64,000 nt of DNA from Streptomyces sp. TG1A-60 (GTDB lineage: Bacteria; Actinomycetota; Actinomycetes; Streptomycetales; Streptomycetaceae): positions 7,564,001 to 7,628,000 of the forward strand of contig NZ_CP147520.1 in NCBI RefSeq assembly GCF_037201975.1, in the 5' to 3' direction. The position numbers and the translations under genes were made by a program. The notes beneath the pieces were generated by a model that made no database searches, was not told the DNA's origin, and was given only the letters and a program-made list of their open reading frames with translations. This document shows, in pieces, positions 53,587 to 62,413 of the stretch; within the stretch, counting starts at the first letter, position 1, and each line of letters begins with the position of its first letter.

Positions 53587-55115
53587 GCGGCCGCCTGGTC
53601 CTGGTCGGCTACGGAATGGTCGGCCACGCCCTGCTGACGGCCTTGGACGCCCGGGGCGCGCTGCGGGACTGGCAGGTCACGGTGGTCGCCGAGGAGGACG
53701 TACCGCCCTACGACCGCATCCACCTGTCCCGGTACTTCCAGGAGTCCGAGCCGGAGGGCCGGCTGTTCCGACGGACCGGACCGGCGGGCCTGCTCCTCGG
53801 CGAGCCCGGCTTCGGCGACCGTACGGGCATCCGGGCCCGCCTCGGGGACCCGGCCGTTGCGGTCGACCGTCGGCGCCGCCGGGTGACCACGGCCGCCGGC
53901 CGCGTCATCGACTACGACGTCCTGGCCCTCGCCACCGGCGCGCGCTCCTTCGTCCCGCCCGTACCCGGAGCCGACGCCACCGGCTGCTTCGCCTACCGGA
54001 CGGCCCAGGACGTACGGGCCATCCGGGCGCACTGCGAAGCGGGCGGTGCGGGCGGTGCGGGCGCGGGCGTGGGCGCGGTGATCGGCGGCGGGCTGCTGGG
54101 CCTGGAGGCTGCGGGCGCGCTACGGGCCCTCGGGCTGACGATCCATGTCGTCGAATTCTCCCCCTGGCTGATGCCACGTCAGCTGGATGAGTACGGAGGC
54201 TGGACGCTGCGCCGCCACATCGAGGACCTGGACATCGTCGTACACACGGGCACCCGCCTCACCGCCGTCGAGACCGACGCGCGCCACCGGGCCACCGGCG
54301 TGCGGCTCCAGCCGCCCGACGGCGCGCAGCCCGTCCACGTCGGCGCCGACGTGGTCGTGTTCGCAGCGGGGGTACGCCCCCGCGACGAACTCGCCCGGTC
54401 CTGCGGGATCGCCGTGGGGGAGCGGGGCGGCATCGTCGTCGACGAGACCTGCCGCACGGAGGACGAGCACGTCTACGCGATCGGGGACTGCGCACTCACC
54501 CCCGACGGACGCACGCACGGACTGCTGGCCCCGGGCAACGCCATGGCCCAGGTGGTCGCCGACCGACTGGCCGGCGGCACGGAGACCTTCACCGGCTGGG
54601 ACACAGCGACCCGGCTGAAGCTGCTCGGCGTGGTGGTCGCCTGCTTCGGCGACCAGCCGGAGGCGGCGCCTGGCGCATTCGAGGCGACCCACCTCGACAC
54701 CCGGGCCGGGGTGTACCGCAGCCTGCGCGTCTCGGGCGAGGGGGGGCTGCTCGGCGGGATGTTCGTGGGGGACACGTCCGGCTACGCGGCGCTGCGCCCC
54801 CTCGTGAGCAGCGGTCGGCCGCTGCCCGCCCCCGTCGAGGAGCTCGTCGTGCCCGGACCGCTGCCGGGGCGGACGACGGCCGTCGGACCACTGCCGGACG
54901 AGACGACGATCTGCCACTGCCACAACGTCCCGGCGGGCACGGTCCGCTCCGCCGTCCGGGGCGGCTGCGCCGACCTGGCGGCGGTACGGCACCGCACCCG
55001 CGCCGGCAGCGGGTGCGGTAGCTGCGCGGAGACCGTGGCCGCACTGCTCGACGAAGGGCTCTCCGCCCCCGGCATCGGCACGGCCGCGACAACGGTGACA
55101 GGGAGCCCCGTATGA
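53583..55115 (+). CDS. NirB/NasB-like flavoprotein with C-terminal BFD-type [2Fe-2S] domain
   Basis: A 510-residue protein. Residues about 1-400 are an FAD/NAD(P)H oxidoreductase like the front of NirB (LVGYGMVGHALL, PPYDRIHLSRYF, VIGGGLLGLEAAGALRALG, VYAIGDCALTPDGR). Residues about 437-490 are a bacterioferritin-associated-ferredoxin-like domain with CHCHN and GSGCGSC cysteines. The sirohaem half of true NirB is absent, so it cannot reduce nitrite by itself; it resembles NasB, the electron-transfer partner of assimilatory nitrate reductase. ATGA overlap with the preceding flavoprotein and with a short frame at 55112. Confidence 0.87.
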   Translation: MSGRLVLVGYGMVGHALLTALDARGALRDWQVTVVAEEDVPPYDRIHLSRYFQESEPEGRLFRRTGPAGLLLGEPGFGDRTGIRARLGDPAVAVDRRRRRVTTAAGRVIDYDVLALATGARSFVPPVPGADATGCFAYRTAQDVRAIRAHCEAGGAGGAGAGVGAVIGGGLLGLEAAGALRALGLTIHVVEFSPWLMPRQLDEYGGWTLRRHIEDLDIVVHTGTRLTAVETDARHRATGVRLQPPDGAQPVHVGADVVVFAAGVRPRDELARSCGIAVGERGGIVVDETCRTEDEHVYAIGDCALTPDGRTHGLLAPGNAMAQVVADRLAGGTETFTGWDTATRLKLLGVVVACFGDQPEAAPGAFEATHLDTRAGVYRSLRVSGEGGLLGGMFVGDTSGYAALRPLVSSGRPLPAPVEELVVPGPLPGRTTAVGPLPDETTICHCHNVPAGTVRSAVRGGCADLAAVRHRTRAGSGCGSCAETVAALLDEGLSAPGIGTAATTVTGSPV

Positions 55116-55492
55116 CTACCGTGCAGGCGCTGTCCGCGGCCCTGTCCACCGGCGCCCCCGACCCTGGACCAGGTCCGTGGCCTCTCTTCGATCGTCATGG
55201 TTCCCGCATCGGTGTCGCCCCGGACCAGCGTGGGCGTGCCGGAGGGGCCCGCCGCCCCGCGGTCCCTCGCCGCCGCAGCCCTGCGGCTCGGGGTCGACCC
55301 ACACCGCCGGCGGCGCAGGTGCCGACGGGATGGGAGAGGCTGTTCAGCACGGGCCGGGCGAGCCGCAGGATGGCGCGCATCGGCATGGCAGGGTCATGGG
55401 ACGGTCATTCCGCCGCGCGGGTGGACTGCTCGAACGCGGCAGCGATCCGGCGCACACCGAGGACCGCCTGCTCGGGTGGGGTGGCGCCATAG
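55112..55492 (+). CDS. Uncertain small ORF after flavoprotein gene, possibly truncated
   Basis: The ATG overlaps the flavoprotein stop (ATGA) and AGGGAG lies 8 bases upstream, so translation initiation is plausible. The first dozen residues (MTTVQALSAALSTGAP) look ordinary, but the rest is Arg/Pro-rich, changes character within about 20 codons and overlaps the 3' end of the convergent MocR gene. It may be the start of a gene whose remainder was lost or frameshifted. Not recognised. Confidence 0.3.
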   Translation: MTTVQALSAALSTGAPDPGPGPWPLFDRHGSRIGVAPDQRGRAGGARRPAVPRRRSPAARGRPTPPAAQVPTGWERLFSTGRASRRMARIGMAGSWDGHSAARVDCSNAAAIRRTPRTACSGGVAP

Positions 55493-56938
55493 CCGAGGAC
55501 AAGCGCCGGAACGGGGCTCGTGCCGATGGAGTGGTAGGAGGCGAGCGGGTAGATGACGGCCCCCGAACGGCCGCTGAGCCGGGCCAGCCGGTGCTCGTCC
55601 GTACCCGGCGGGAACCTGGCGACCAGATGCGTGCCGGCCGTCGCAGGCATGATCCGCACCAGGCTGCCGAACTGGTCGTACAGCGCGTGGACGCAGGCCT
55701 CCCGCCGCTCCTGGTAGGCCTGGCGCATCCGGCGGATGTGGCGGGCGAAGTGATGGTCCGCCATGAAGTCGCGCACGACCGCCTGTTCGAGCACCGGTGG
55801 CGCCCCGTACGCGAAGTGCTGGGCGGCGGCGACGACGTCGACGAGATCGGGCGGGACCACGGCGTAGGCGAGCCGCAGCGCGGGGAACAGCACCTTGTTC
55901 AGGGTGCCCAGGTAGATGACCCGGTCCGAGGTGTCCATCTGCTGGAGCGGCGGGAACGGACTGCCCAAGGAGAACTCCCCGTCGTAGTCGTCCTCGATGA
56001 CCCAGCCGTCCGACCGCGCAGCCCAGTCGAGCAGTCGGCCGCGCCTGAAATCCGTCATACGGCAGCCCGTCGGGAACTGGTTGTTGGGGGTCACGAGAGC
56101 CATGCGTGCCGAGGGGTAACGGTTCTCGCCCGAGGAGATGCACAACCCCTCGTGATCGACGTCCACCGGGCATGGGACGACACCGGCGGCCACGAGCGCG
56201 GCCCGGGCACCGGGAAACCCCGGGTTCTCGACCAGCACCTGCTCCCCGGGCTCCAGCAGGACGCGGGCCAGCAGATGAGTCATGGTCCGCGTACTGCTCG
56301 TGATCACCACCTGTTCCGCCGTGCAGGACACCCCGCGCGCCAGGCCCAGATAGGTGGCCAGCTCCTTGCGTAAGGGCCAGTAGCCGAGCGCGTCCTGAGC
56401 GTGCATCAGGGAGTTCGGCAGCCGGGCGGCACGGCGCGAGACGACGCGGGACCAGAGTTTGGCCGGGAAGAGGTCCAGTGCCGGCACGCCGAGGACGAAG
56501 GGCTGCGCGGCGGCGGTCTGCGAGGCCGGGTACCGTCCGTCGAACGTGCGTGTGGCCTGGAGCATCAGCCGTGCGGTCCCGGAAATCCGGGACGTCCGCC
56601 CCGGCTCCTCGGGCGGAGTCGTTGGCCGGCGCACCCTCGGCGTCCCCCCGTTCCCCCGTCCCTCACCGTTGTGGACGGCCACATGGGTGCCCGACCCCAC
56701 CTGTCCGGTGGCGAACCGTTCGGTGACGAGTCGTTCGTAGGCGACCAGCACGGTGTTCCTGGAAACCTGGAGTTCCCGGGCGAGCGTCCGGGTGGCGGGC
56801 AGCCGTACACCGGGTCGGAGTTGCCCGCTGCAGATCGAGTCCCTGAGCCTTTCGTAGAAGCTGCTGGTAGAGAGGCTCGGGCAGGTTGCGGTCAAGGGCG
56901 AATCCGCCTGGCGGCAGCGCTGTGGACTCTCTCGGCAC
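55405..56938 (-). CDS. MocR/PdxR-family regulator (GntR helix-turn-helix plus aminotransferase), frameshifted N-terminus
   Basis: About 510 residues. The wHTH has ERLRDSICSGQLRPGVRLPA then RTLARELQVSRNTVLVAYER; after a linker the fold-type I aminotransferase domain holds PGFPGARAALVAAG, DDYDGEF and the PLP Lys in YLGTLNKVLFPALRLAY. The expected first residues, PPGGFALDRNLPEPLYQQL, are in another frame and join YERLRDS if one base is removed at 56857-56860, so the start is probably the GTG at 56938 with a one-base insertion. Such regulators bind PLP or an amino-compound adduct. It is convergent with the nitrate/aminobenzoate operon and may regulate it or a neighbour. Confidence 0.8.
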
Positions 56939-57227
56939 GGCCCGTGCACCTCCTGGATCGCGTGGGAAGGGCTGGTGGCGCTGTACCTGGTCGGGACCAC
57001 CATCTGGAGCGGCGGGTTCCACGCCAGGAGACGTGAGCACGGACGGAGCGTGCCAGTTACCGTTCCGGAGTGCGGGACACGTGAGCCGGGGCCGCGTGAG
57101 AAAGCGTCGATGGCAGGCCTGAAGAGCCGTGCCGGCTCGGCCCTTCGGCGCATGGCGTGTGAGAGGACGAGGCGGGAGGTGGCGTTGAGTTCGCGGTAGG
57201 GGTCTCGACTGCGCGGGGGCTGGGGGA
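56939..57227. other. Gap between MocR gene and IS3 relic
   Basis: About 290 bases without a supported gene. It should include the MocR promoter. The junction with the IS3 fragment is near 57228-57240. Confidence 0.45.
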
Positions 57228-58150
57228 GTGAACCGCAACGCCCACCACAAACGCCGGCAGGCACCCTCGGCCCGCACCGTCCGCGACACCGAGCTGAAGA
57301 TCCTGATTCAGGAGGCATACGACGCCAACTACCGTGTCTACGGCGCGAGGAACATCTGGCGGCACCCGAACCGCCAGGGCCAGACCGTGGCCCGCTGCAC
57401 CGTCGAACGTCTCATGCGCGAGCTGGGGATCACCGGCGCAGTCCGCGGCAGGAAGGTGATCACCACAATCCCTGACCCCACCGCGCCACGGGCACCGGAC
57501 CTGGTCGACCGCGACCTCGTCGCCGCGGCCCCCAATCGGTGCTGGGTCGCCGATTTCACTCACGTCGCCACGTTCTCGGGCGTCGTCTACGTCGCCTTCG
57601 TCGTGGACCCTTCTCCCGCCGGATCGTTGGCTGGTCCGCCTCGGCCGCGAAGCAGACCCGGCTCGTCCCGGACGCCCTGGACATGGGACTGTGGCAACGC
57701 GACCGTGACCAACGCCCGCCCCTGCCGGGGGAGTTGGTCCACCACTCGGACGCGGGCTCGCAATATACGTCCTTTGCGCCGGCCGAGCACTTGGAGAAGG
57801 CCGGCATCGCCGCCTCGATCGGATCGGTCGGCGACGCGTATGACAACGCGCTGATGGAGTCCACGATCGGCCTCCTCGAAACCGAGGTGATCAAGCCGCA
57901 GAGGCCCTGGCGATCCCTCGCCCAGGTCGAGCTGGCCACTGCCGAATGGGCCGACTGGTACAACCACACCCGGCTCCACGAGATCGGCACCCGCTTCTGG
58001 CCCGACCGCGCGACCGCCCGCGCCGGCATCTTCGACTTCATCGAGGCCTTCTACAACAGACGCCGCCTGCGCAAGCACGTCCGCTGGGGCTACCTCACAC
58101 CCCACGAGACACGCCTGCGCTACCAGCAGGACCAGGCCCTCGCGGCGTAA
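57228..58150 (+). pseudogene. IS3-family transposase OrfB, truncated and frameshifted
   Basis: The first frame carries DTELKILIQEAYDANYRVYG, the HTH_21-type segment, then the integrase core with the first Asp in CWVADFTHVATFSG. The second frame continues FSRRIVGWSAS, HSDAGSQYTS (second Asp) and GDAYDNALMESTIGLLETEV (Glu). The frames join if one base is added at 57609-57610, between GAC and TTC. The OrfA gene and the first residues of OrfB are missing upstream. It is therefore inactive as given. An IS4-family element lies just to the right. Confidence 0.88.
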
Positions 58151-58177
58151 CGACGACGTGTCCAAGATCACGGGGAG

Positions 58178-58187
58178 ACTTCACTGC
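58178..58187 (+). repeat. Left 10-bp target duplication of IS4-family element
   Basis: ACTTCACTGC immediately precedes the left inverted repeat and is repeated at 59723-59732 immediately after the right one, marking target-site duplication on insertion. Confidence 0.88.
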
Positions 58188-59722
58188 CAACGCCGTTGCG
58201 TTTATGTCCGTGAGCGGTTCGCAAGTCCGTGCTCGAAGAACGTGATGGCGGTTCGGATGGTGTAGTTCTGGCTGGTCGTGGGCTGTTGTCCGGCGTTCGG
58301 TCCGTACTTGCTGGTGGGGTTCTTGCGGGTGCGGGCCTTGACGCGGTGCTGGTGGCGGGCGGGGTGCAGGGCGTCGAGGACGGTCCGGCCGATGGTGCCG
58401 AGGAGTTCGGCGGGTCCCGCCGGGGGCAGGATTCCGGTCGCGGTGGTGACGGTGTCGGCAGCGGTGGTCTGCAGGACGGTGAAGCTGATGCGGTCCATGT
58501 CCAGGCCGGGCCGGGTGCAGGCGGTGTCGGCGGCGGCGCGGATCAGGGCCTGGTAGGTGGTGAGCAGGGCGTAGACCTCCTGGTCGAGGCCGGTCAGGCT
58601 GCGGGAGCGCAGGACGCGGCCATCCAGCATGGTCGCCTTGATCGAGAAGTACGTCGTCTCCGACTGCCACCGCTCGTGGTAGAGATCCACGAGTCCGGCG
58701 GCCGGGTGGGCGGCCGGGTCGAGGAGGCTGGTGAGCAGGCGCCACTGCTCGGTGCGGACGGTGCCGTCGGCCAGCGTGACGGTCACGGATGCCTCGATGA
58801 CGCGGACGGTCAGCAGGACGGGCAGGACGCCGTAGCCGATCCGGGCCAGGTAGGAGCCGTCGCCCAGGCGCCGGAAGGGGGTGGGTATCCGGCGGGCGGA
58901 GGAGCGCACCAGGAACTGGGCGCCGGTGGCCTGGACGTCCCGGGCGAACTCGGCTCCATCGAAGCCGGCATCGGCCAGCAGGAGCATCGTGCGGTCCAGC
59001 ACACTCAACAGGCGGCCTGCGTAGGTGAGTTCGCCGTCACTCTCGGGACCGAACGCGGCGGCCAACACGGCACGGGTGCCACACTCGACCAGGACCACGA
59101 GTCGCAGCAGCGGGTAGCCGAACTCCACGCTCTCGCCCGCTCGCTTGGGATAGCGCCAGGTGAGCGCCTCCTCATCGGGCACGTGCAGCAGGGTGCCGTC
59201 CACGGCCACGGTCCGCAGCCCTCGATAGAACGAACCGGCCTGCCCGATGTGGGCGACGGGCCCGGCGATGATCTCGAACAGCCGTCGCAGCGGTGCTGCT
59301 CCTATTCGCCGTCGGGCCCTGGACAGCGAGGAGACCGCCGGACGCACCAACGGCAGTCCCTCCAGCCCTGCCGTCAGCTTGCCCCACACGCCCCGATAGG
59401 AGCAGTCCTCGAACAGGGCCAGCGCGAGGACGAAGTAGACCACAACCCGGGACGGCAGCAGTCGCAGCCGTTTCTCACGTGACCTGGTCTCCTCGATCAC
59501 CGTGTCCACCAGTACGAAGTCCACGATCTGGGTCAACTCGCCCAAGTGACCGGGCGCGTACACACCCCCGGCCGCCTCGACCGTGCGCGTGATGACAGAC
59601 TTCTCCTGCAACGGGACTCCCGATGATCTTCTTGCTCGACACAAGCTGATCTATCAGGACGTCCCGTTGCGTCATTCACCAGGGCTTGACCTGCGACTCA
59701 AGACTCAAACGCAACGGCGTTG
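58188..59722 (-). mobile_element. Complete IS4-family insertion sequence, 1535 bp
   Basis: Bounded by perfect 16-bp inverted repeats, CAACGCCGTTGCGTTT at 58188-58203 and its complement at 59707-59722, and flanked by 10-bp direct repeats. It contains one transposase gene on the minus strand filling nearly all its length. The intact ends, target duplication and open frame suggest a recent, potentially active insertion. Confidence 0.9.
58202..59644 (-). CDS. IS4-family transposase
   Basis: Up to 480 residues. The N-terminal IS4 domain has GVYAPGHLGELTQIVDFVLV and RLRLLPSRVVVYFVLALALF. The DDE catalytic core has VAVDGT (first Asp), LLADAGFDG (second Asp) and the family YREK signature in LYHERWQSETTYFSIK (Tyr, Arg, Glu, Lys spaced as usual). 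The exact start is unclear: the frame opens at a TTG at 59644 and other candidates are non-ATG codons near an AGGAG. The stop is at the left inverted repeat. Confidence 0.92.
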   Translation of the reverse strand: MCRARRSSGVPLQEKSVITRTVEAAGGVYAPGHLGELTQIVDFVLVDTVIEETRSREKRLRLLPSRVVVYFVLALALFEDCSYRGVWGKLTAGLEGLPLVRPAVSSLSRARRRIGAAPLRRLFEIIAGPVAHIGQAGSFYRGLRTVAVDGTLLHVPDEEALTWRYPKRAGESVEFGYPLLRLVVLVECGTRAVLAAAFGPESDGELTYAGRLLSVLDRTMLLLADAGFDGAEFARDVQATGAQFLVRSSARRIPTPFRRLGDGSYLARIGYGVLPVLLTVRVIEASVTVTLADGTVRTEQWRLLTSLLDPAAHPAAGLVDLYHERWQSETTYFSIKATMLDGRVLRSRSLTGLDQEVYALLTTYQALIRAAADTACTRPGLDMDRISFTVLQTTAADTVTTATGILPPAGPAELLGTIGRTVLDALHPARHQHRVKARTRKNPTSKYGPNAGQQPTTSQNYTIRTAITFFEHGLANRSRT

Positions 59723-59990
59723 ACTTCACTGCCGCCGTACGCCCATGAGTTGTACGGCAGACCGGGCCCCGCACCGGCCGTGGTCACCCGCCGCCTGCGC
59801 CGCACCGGCACCCTCCTGTGCTGTGTTCCCGCACGTCTGCGCTGGCAGCTCCCGCCCAAACACATCCTCCGCGCCATGTCACGCCTCGGCCCCGGCTCCC
59901 GCCCGGCACCGTGCAGAGTCATGAGATAGGCCGCCATACTGGACAGGCCAGGGGAGAGCGGGTCCGTACGGACGGGGGCGATCGTCGGCG
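59723..59990. other. Right target duplication and possible transposase tail
   Basis: 59723-59732 is the right ACTTCACTGC copy. After it, a plus-strand frame (RRLRRTGTLLCCVPARLRW near 59786-59840) loosely resembles the Arg-rich C-terminal tail of some transposases, possibly the target into which IS4 jumped. Evidence is weak. The last 60 bases lead into the kinase gene. Confidence 0.4.
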
Positions 59991-62318
59991 ATGGCGGACA
60001 CCAGGCTGATCCAGGGCCGGTACCGGCTGCTCGATATGATCGGGCGCGGCGGGATGGGTGAGGTATGGCGGGCGAGGGACGAGTCGCTGGGCCGACAGGT
60101 CGCGGTCAAGTGCCTCAAGTCCGTCACCACCCAGCCCGACCAGTCCTCCACCCGGGTCCTGCGGGAACGCTTCCGGCGCGAGGCGCGCGTGGTGGGCGCC
60201 CTCCAGCACCGTGGCGTGACCGTCGTCCACGACTTCGGCGAGTTCGACGGAGTGCTCTTCCTCGTCATGGAACTGCTGGAGGGCCGCAACCTCAGCCAGC
60301 TCCTGGAGGACAACAAACACCATCCGCTGCCTGTCGCCGACGTCGTCGAGGTGGCCCACCAGGTGGCCGCCGCTCTCGCCTATACCCATCAACAGGGCGT
60401 CGTGCACCGGGACTTGAAGCCCGCGAACATCATGCGGCTCACCGACGGCACGGTGAAGATCTGCGACTTCGGCATTGCCCGCCTCGGCCGGGACGCCACC
60501 TTCACCTCCCGTCTCACCGGCACCGGCATCGCGATGGGCACCCCGCACTACATGTCGCCGGAACAGATCAGCGGCGACCAGGTCGACCAGCGCAGCGACC
60601 TGTACTCCTTCGGCTGTGTGCTCTACGAGATCGCCACCGGGGTGCCGCCGTTCGACCTCGACGACGCCTGGGCGGTCCTCATGGGCCACCGCGAGACCGC
60701 CCCGCGACCCCCGCGCAGCCACCGTGGCGATGTCCCCGCATACCTCGACCGGATCATCCTGGACCTGCTGGCCAAGGAGCCCGGGGAACGCCCGCACGAC
60801 GCCCGTGAGTTGGGCCGCCGCATCGGAGAGGGCCGTACGGCGGGTGTCTCGACGCCCGTCGTGACCCCCGCCAGGATGCCCGCGGTCACCCCGGCGCCGG
60901 CCGTGCCCCCCGCCAGGATGCCCGTCCCGGTGCCCACGATCATGTCGCCCCCAGCGGGGCCCAGCGCCCGCCTCCACCCCGGACCGCCCGCGTCGCGCGA
61001 GCGCCGGCTGCCCTCCTGGACGCGTGGCATGACCACCGGTCACAAGGCCACCGGCGCCGGCCCGGGCCTCTCCCCGCCGGACGCCTCCGCCGGGCTCACC
61101 GGAGAGTGGACCGCCCGCCCGGCGACCGGCCGCGCCGAGCACCCCGTAGGCAGTGCACGGCCCACCCCCTCACCGGAGTCGCTCACCACCCTGGCCGGTC
61201 GGCACAACGCAGGCCTGAGCCTGGGGCGTCTCGGCCGCTGGACGGAGGCCGGCGAGGTGCACCGCGCGGTCGCCGTCGAACGCGCGCACGTCCTCGGCCC
61301 CGACCACCCCGACACCCTGTCCAGCCGCTACGAGGTCGGGTTCACCCTCAGCCGCACCGCCCGCCCCGCCGACGCTCTGCGCGAGTTCGCCCACGTCGCC
61401 CGCGCCCGCGCGCACGTCCTCGGCCCCGACCACCCCGACACCCTCACCGCCCGGCAGGAAATGGCCTACGTCCTGGGCCAGTTGGGCCGCCACTTCGAAG
61501 CCCACCAGGCGTACCTGTCCGTCCTCGCCGCCCGTGAACACCGCGTGGGGCCCGACCACCCGGACACCCTGCGCTGCCGCCACAACCTGGCCTTCAACCT
61601 CAGCAGGCTGGGCCGCCTGGAGGACTCGTACCGCATGGCGGGCGAGGTCGCCGCCGCTCGCACCCGCGTGCTGGGCGCCAACCATCCCGACACCCTCGTC
61701 ACCCGGTGCGAAGTCGCCCACGCACTCGGCCAGCTGGGTCGCTGGACCGAGGCACTGCAGACCTACCGGGAGGTGGCCGAGTCCCGCGCACAGGCCCTCG
61801 GCCCGGACCACCCCGACACCCTCGCGGCCCGCCACGAGGTCGGCATCAGCCTCGGTCGGCTCGGCCGCGGCACCGAAGCCCTGACCCTCTTCAGCAACCT
61901 GGCCGACGACCGTGCCCGTGTGCACGGACCCGCCCACAGCGAGACGTTGCGCGCCCGCCACGGCCTCTGCGTCAACCTCGGCCGCCTCGGCCGCTGGGAG
62001 GAGGCTCTCGCCGAGTCACGCGACGTGTGCGCCCAGCGCGAGCGCGTCCTCGGCCCGGACCACCCCGACACCCTCGTCAGCCGCCGCGAGGTCGCCGTCG
62101 GCCTCGGCTGGCTCGGCCGCTGGACCGACGCCCTCACCGAGTACCGGAGCGTCGCCGACGCCCGCGAACGGGTTCTCGGCGCAGACCACCCCGACGCCCT
62201 CGCCAGCCGCAACGACGAGGCCCACTGCCTGGAGCAGCTCGGCCGCGGCCAGGAGGCGGTGGAGCTGTACCGGAGAGTGGCTGCGTTACGGCACCGGCGG
62301 CCGACCGGGGGGCACTGA
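59991..62318 (+). CDS. Soluble Ser/Thr protein kinase with C-terminal TPR array
   Basis: A 775-residue protein. Residues about 10-275 are a Hanks-type kinase: GRGGMGEVW glycine loop, Lys40 in VAVK, HRDLKPANIM (catalytic Asp), CDFGIARLG, and GTPHYMSPEQ activation segment. Residues about 280-400 are a Pro/Ala-rich linker. Residues about 400-765 are a tandem of TPR-like units of 42 residues, each with LGPDHPDTL and LGRLGRW cores. There is no transmembrane helix and no PASTA domain, unlike PknB. The TPR part should bind partner proteins, perhaps kinase substrates. The ATG at 59991 starts directly before the kinase fold. No obvious partner gene is next to it. Confidence 0.93.
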   Translation: MADTRLIQGRYRLLDMIGRGGMGEVWRARDESLGRQVAVKCLKSVTTQPDQSSTRVLRERFRREARVVGALQHRGVTVVHDFGEFDGVLFLVMELLEGRNLSQLLEDNKHHPLPVADVVEVAHQVAAALAYTHQQGVVHRDLKPANIMRLTDGTVKICDFGIARLGRDATFTSRLTGTGIAMGTPHYMSPEQISGDQVDQRSDLYSFGCVLYEIATGVPPFDLDDAWAVLMGHRETAPRPPRSHRGDVPAYLDRIILDLLAKEPGERPHDARELGRRIGEGRTAGVSTPVVTPARMPAVTPAPAVPPARMPVPVPTIMSPPAGPSARLHPGPPASRERRLPSWTRGMTTGHKATGAGPGLSPPDASAGLTGEWTARPATGRAEHPVGSARPTPSPESLTTLAGRHNAGLSLGRLGRWTEAGEVHRAVAVERAHVLGPDHPDTLSSRYEVGFTLSRTARPADALREFAHVARARAHVLGPDHPDTLTARQEMAYVLGQLGRHFEAHQAYLSVLAAREHRVGPDHPDTLRCRHNLAFNLSRLGRLEDSYRMAGEVAAARTRVLGANHPDTLVTRCEVAHALGQLGRWTEALQTYREVAESRAQALGPDHPDTLAARHEVGISLGRLGRGTEALTLFSNLADDRARVHGPAHSETLRARHGLCVNLGRLGRWEEALAESRDVCAQRERVLGPDHPDTLVSRREVAVGLGWLGRWTDALTEYRSVADARERVLGADHPDALASRNDEAHCLEQLGRGQEAVELYRRVAALRHRRPTGGH
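61230..62280 (+). repeat. 126-bp tandem coding repeats (TPR units)
   Basis: The phrase coding GPDHPDTL recurs with exact 126-base spacing (for example at 61296 and 61422), about eight times. Each unit encodes one 42-residue TPR. The repeats are similar at DNA level, so unit number may vary between strains. Confidence 0.85.
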
Positions 62319-62413
62319 CCTCCACCCCGCCGGTCCGGCGGCGGACGCTCAGGCGCTGATCCACCTGGCACACAGCCCTGGCCGACCTCGATCATCGCGT
62401 GTTACGAAGAGCC

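Noticed and set aside
61230..62280. Tandem DNA repeat as a non-coding satellite
   Set aside because: The 126-base period is in frame and encodes TPR units of the kinase protein.
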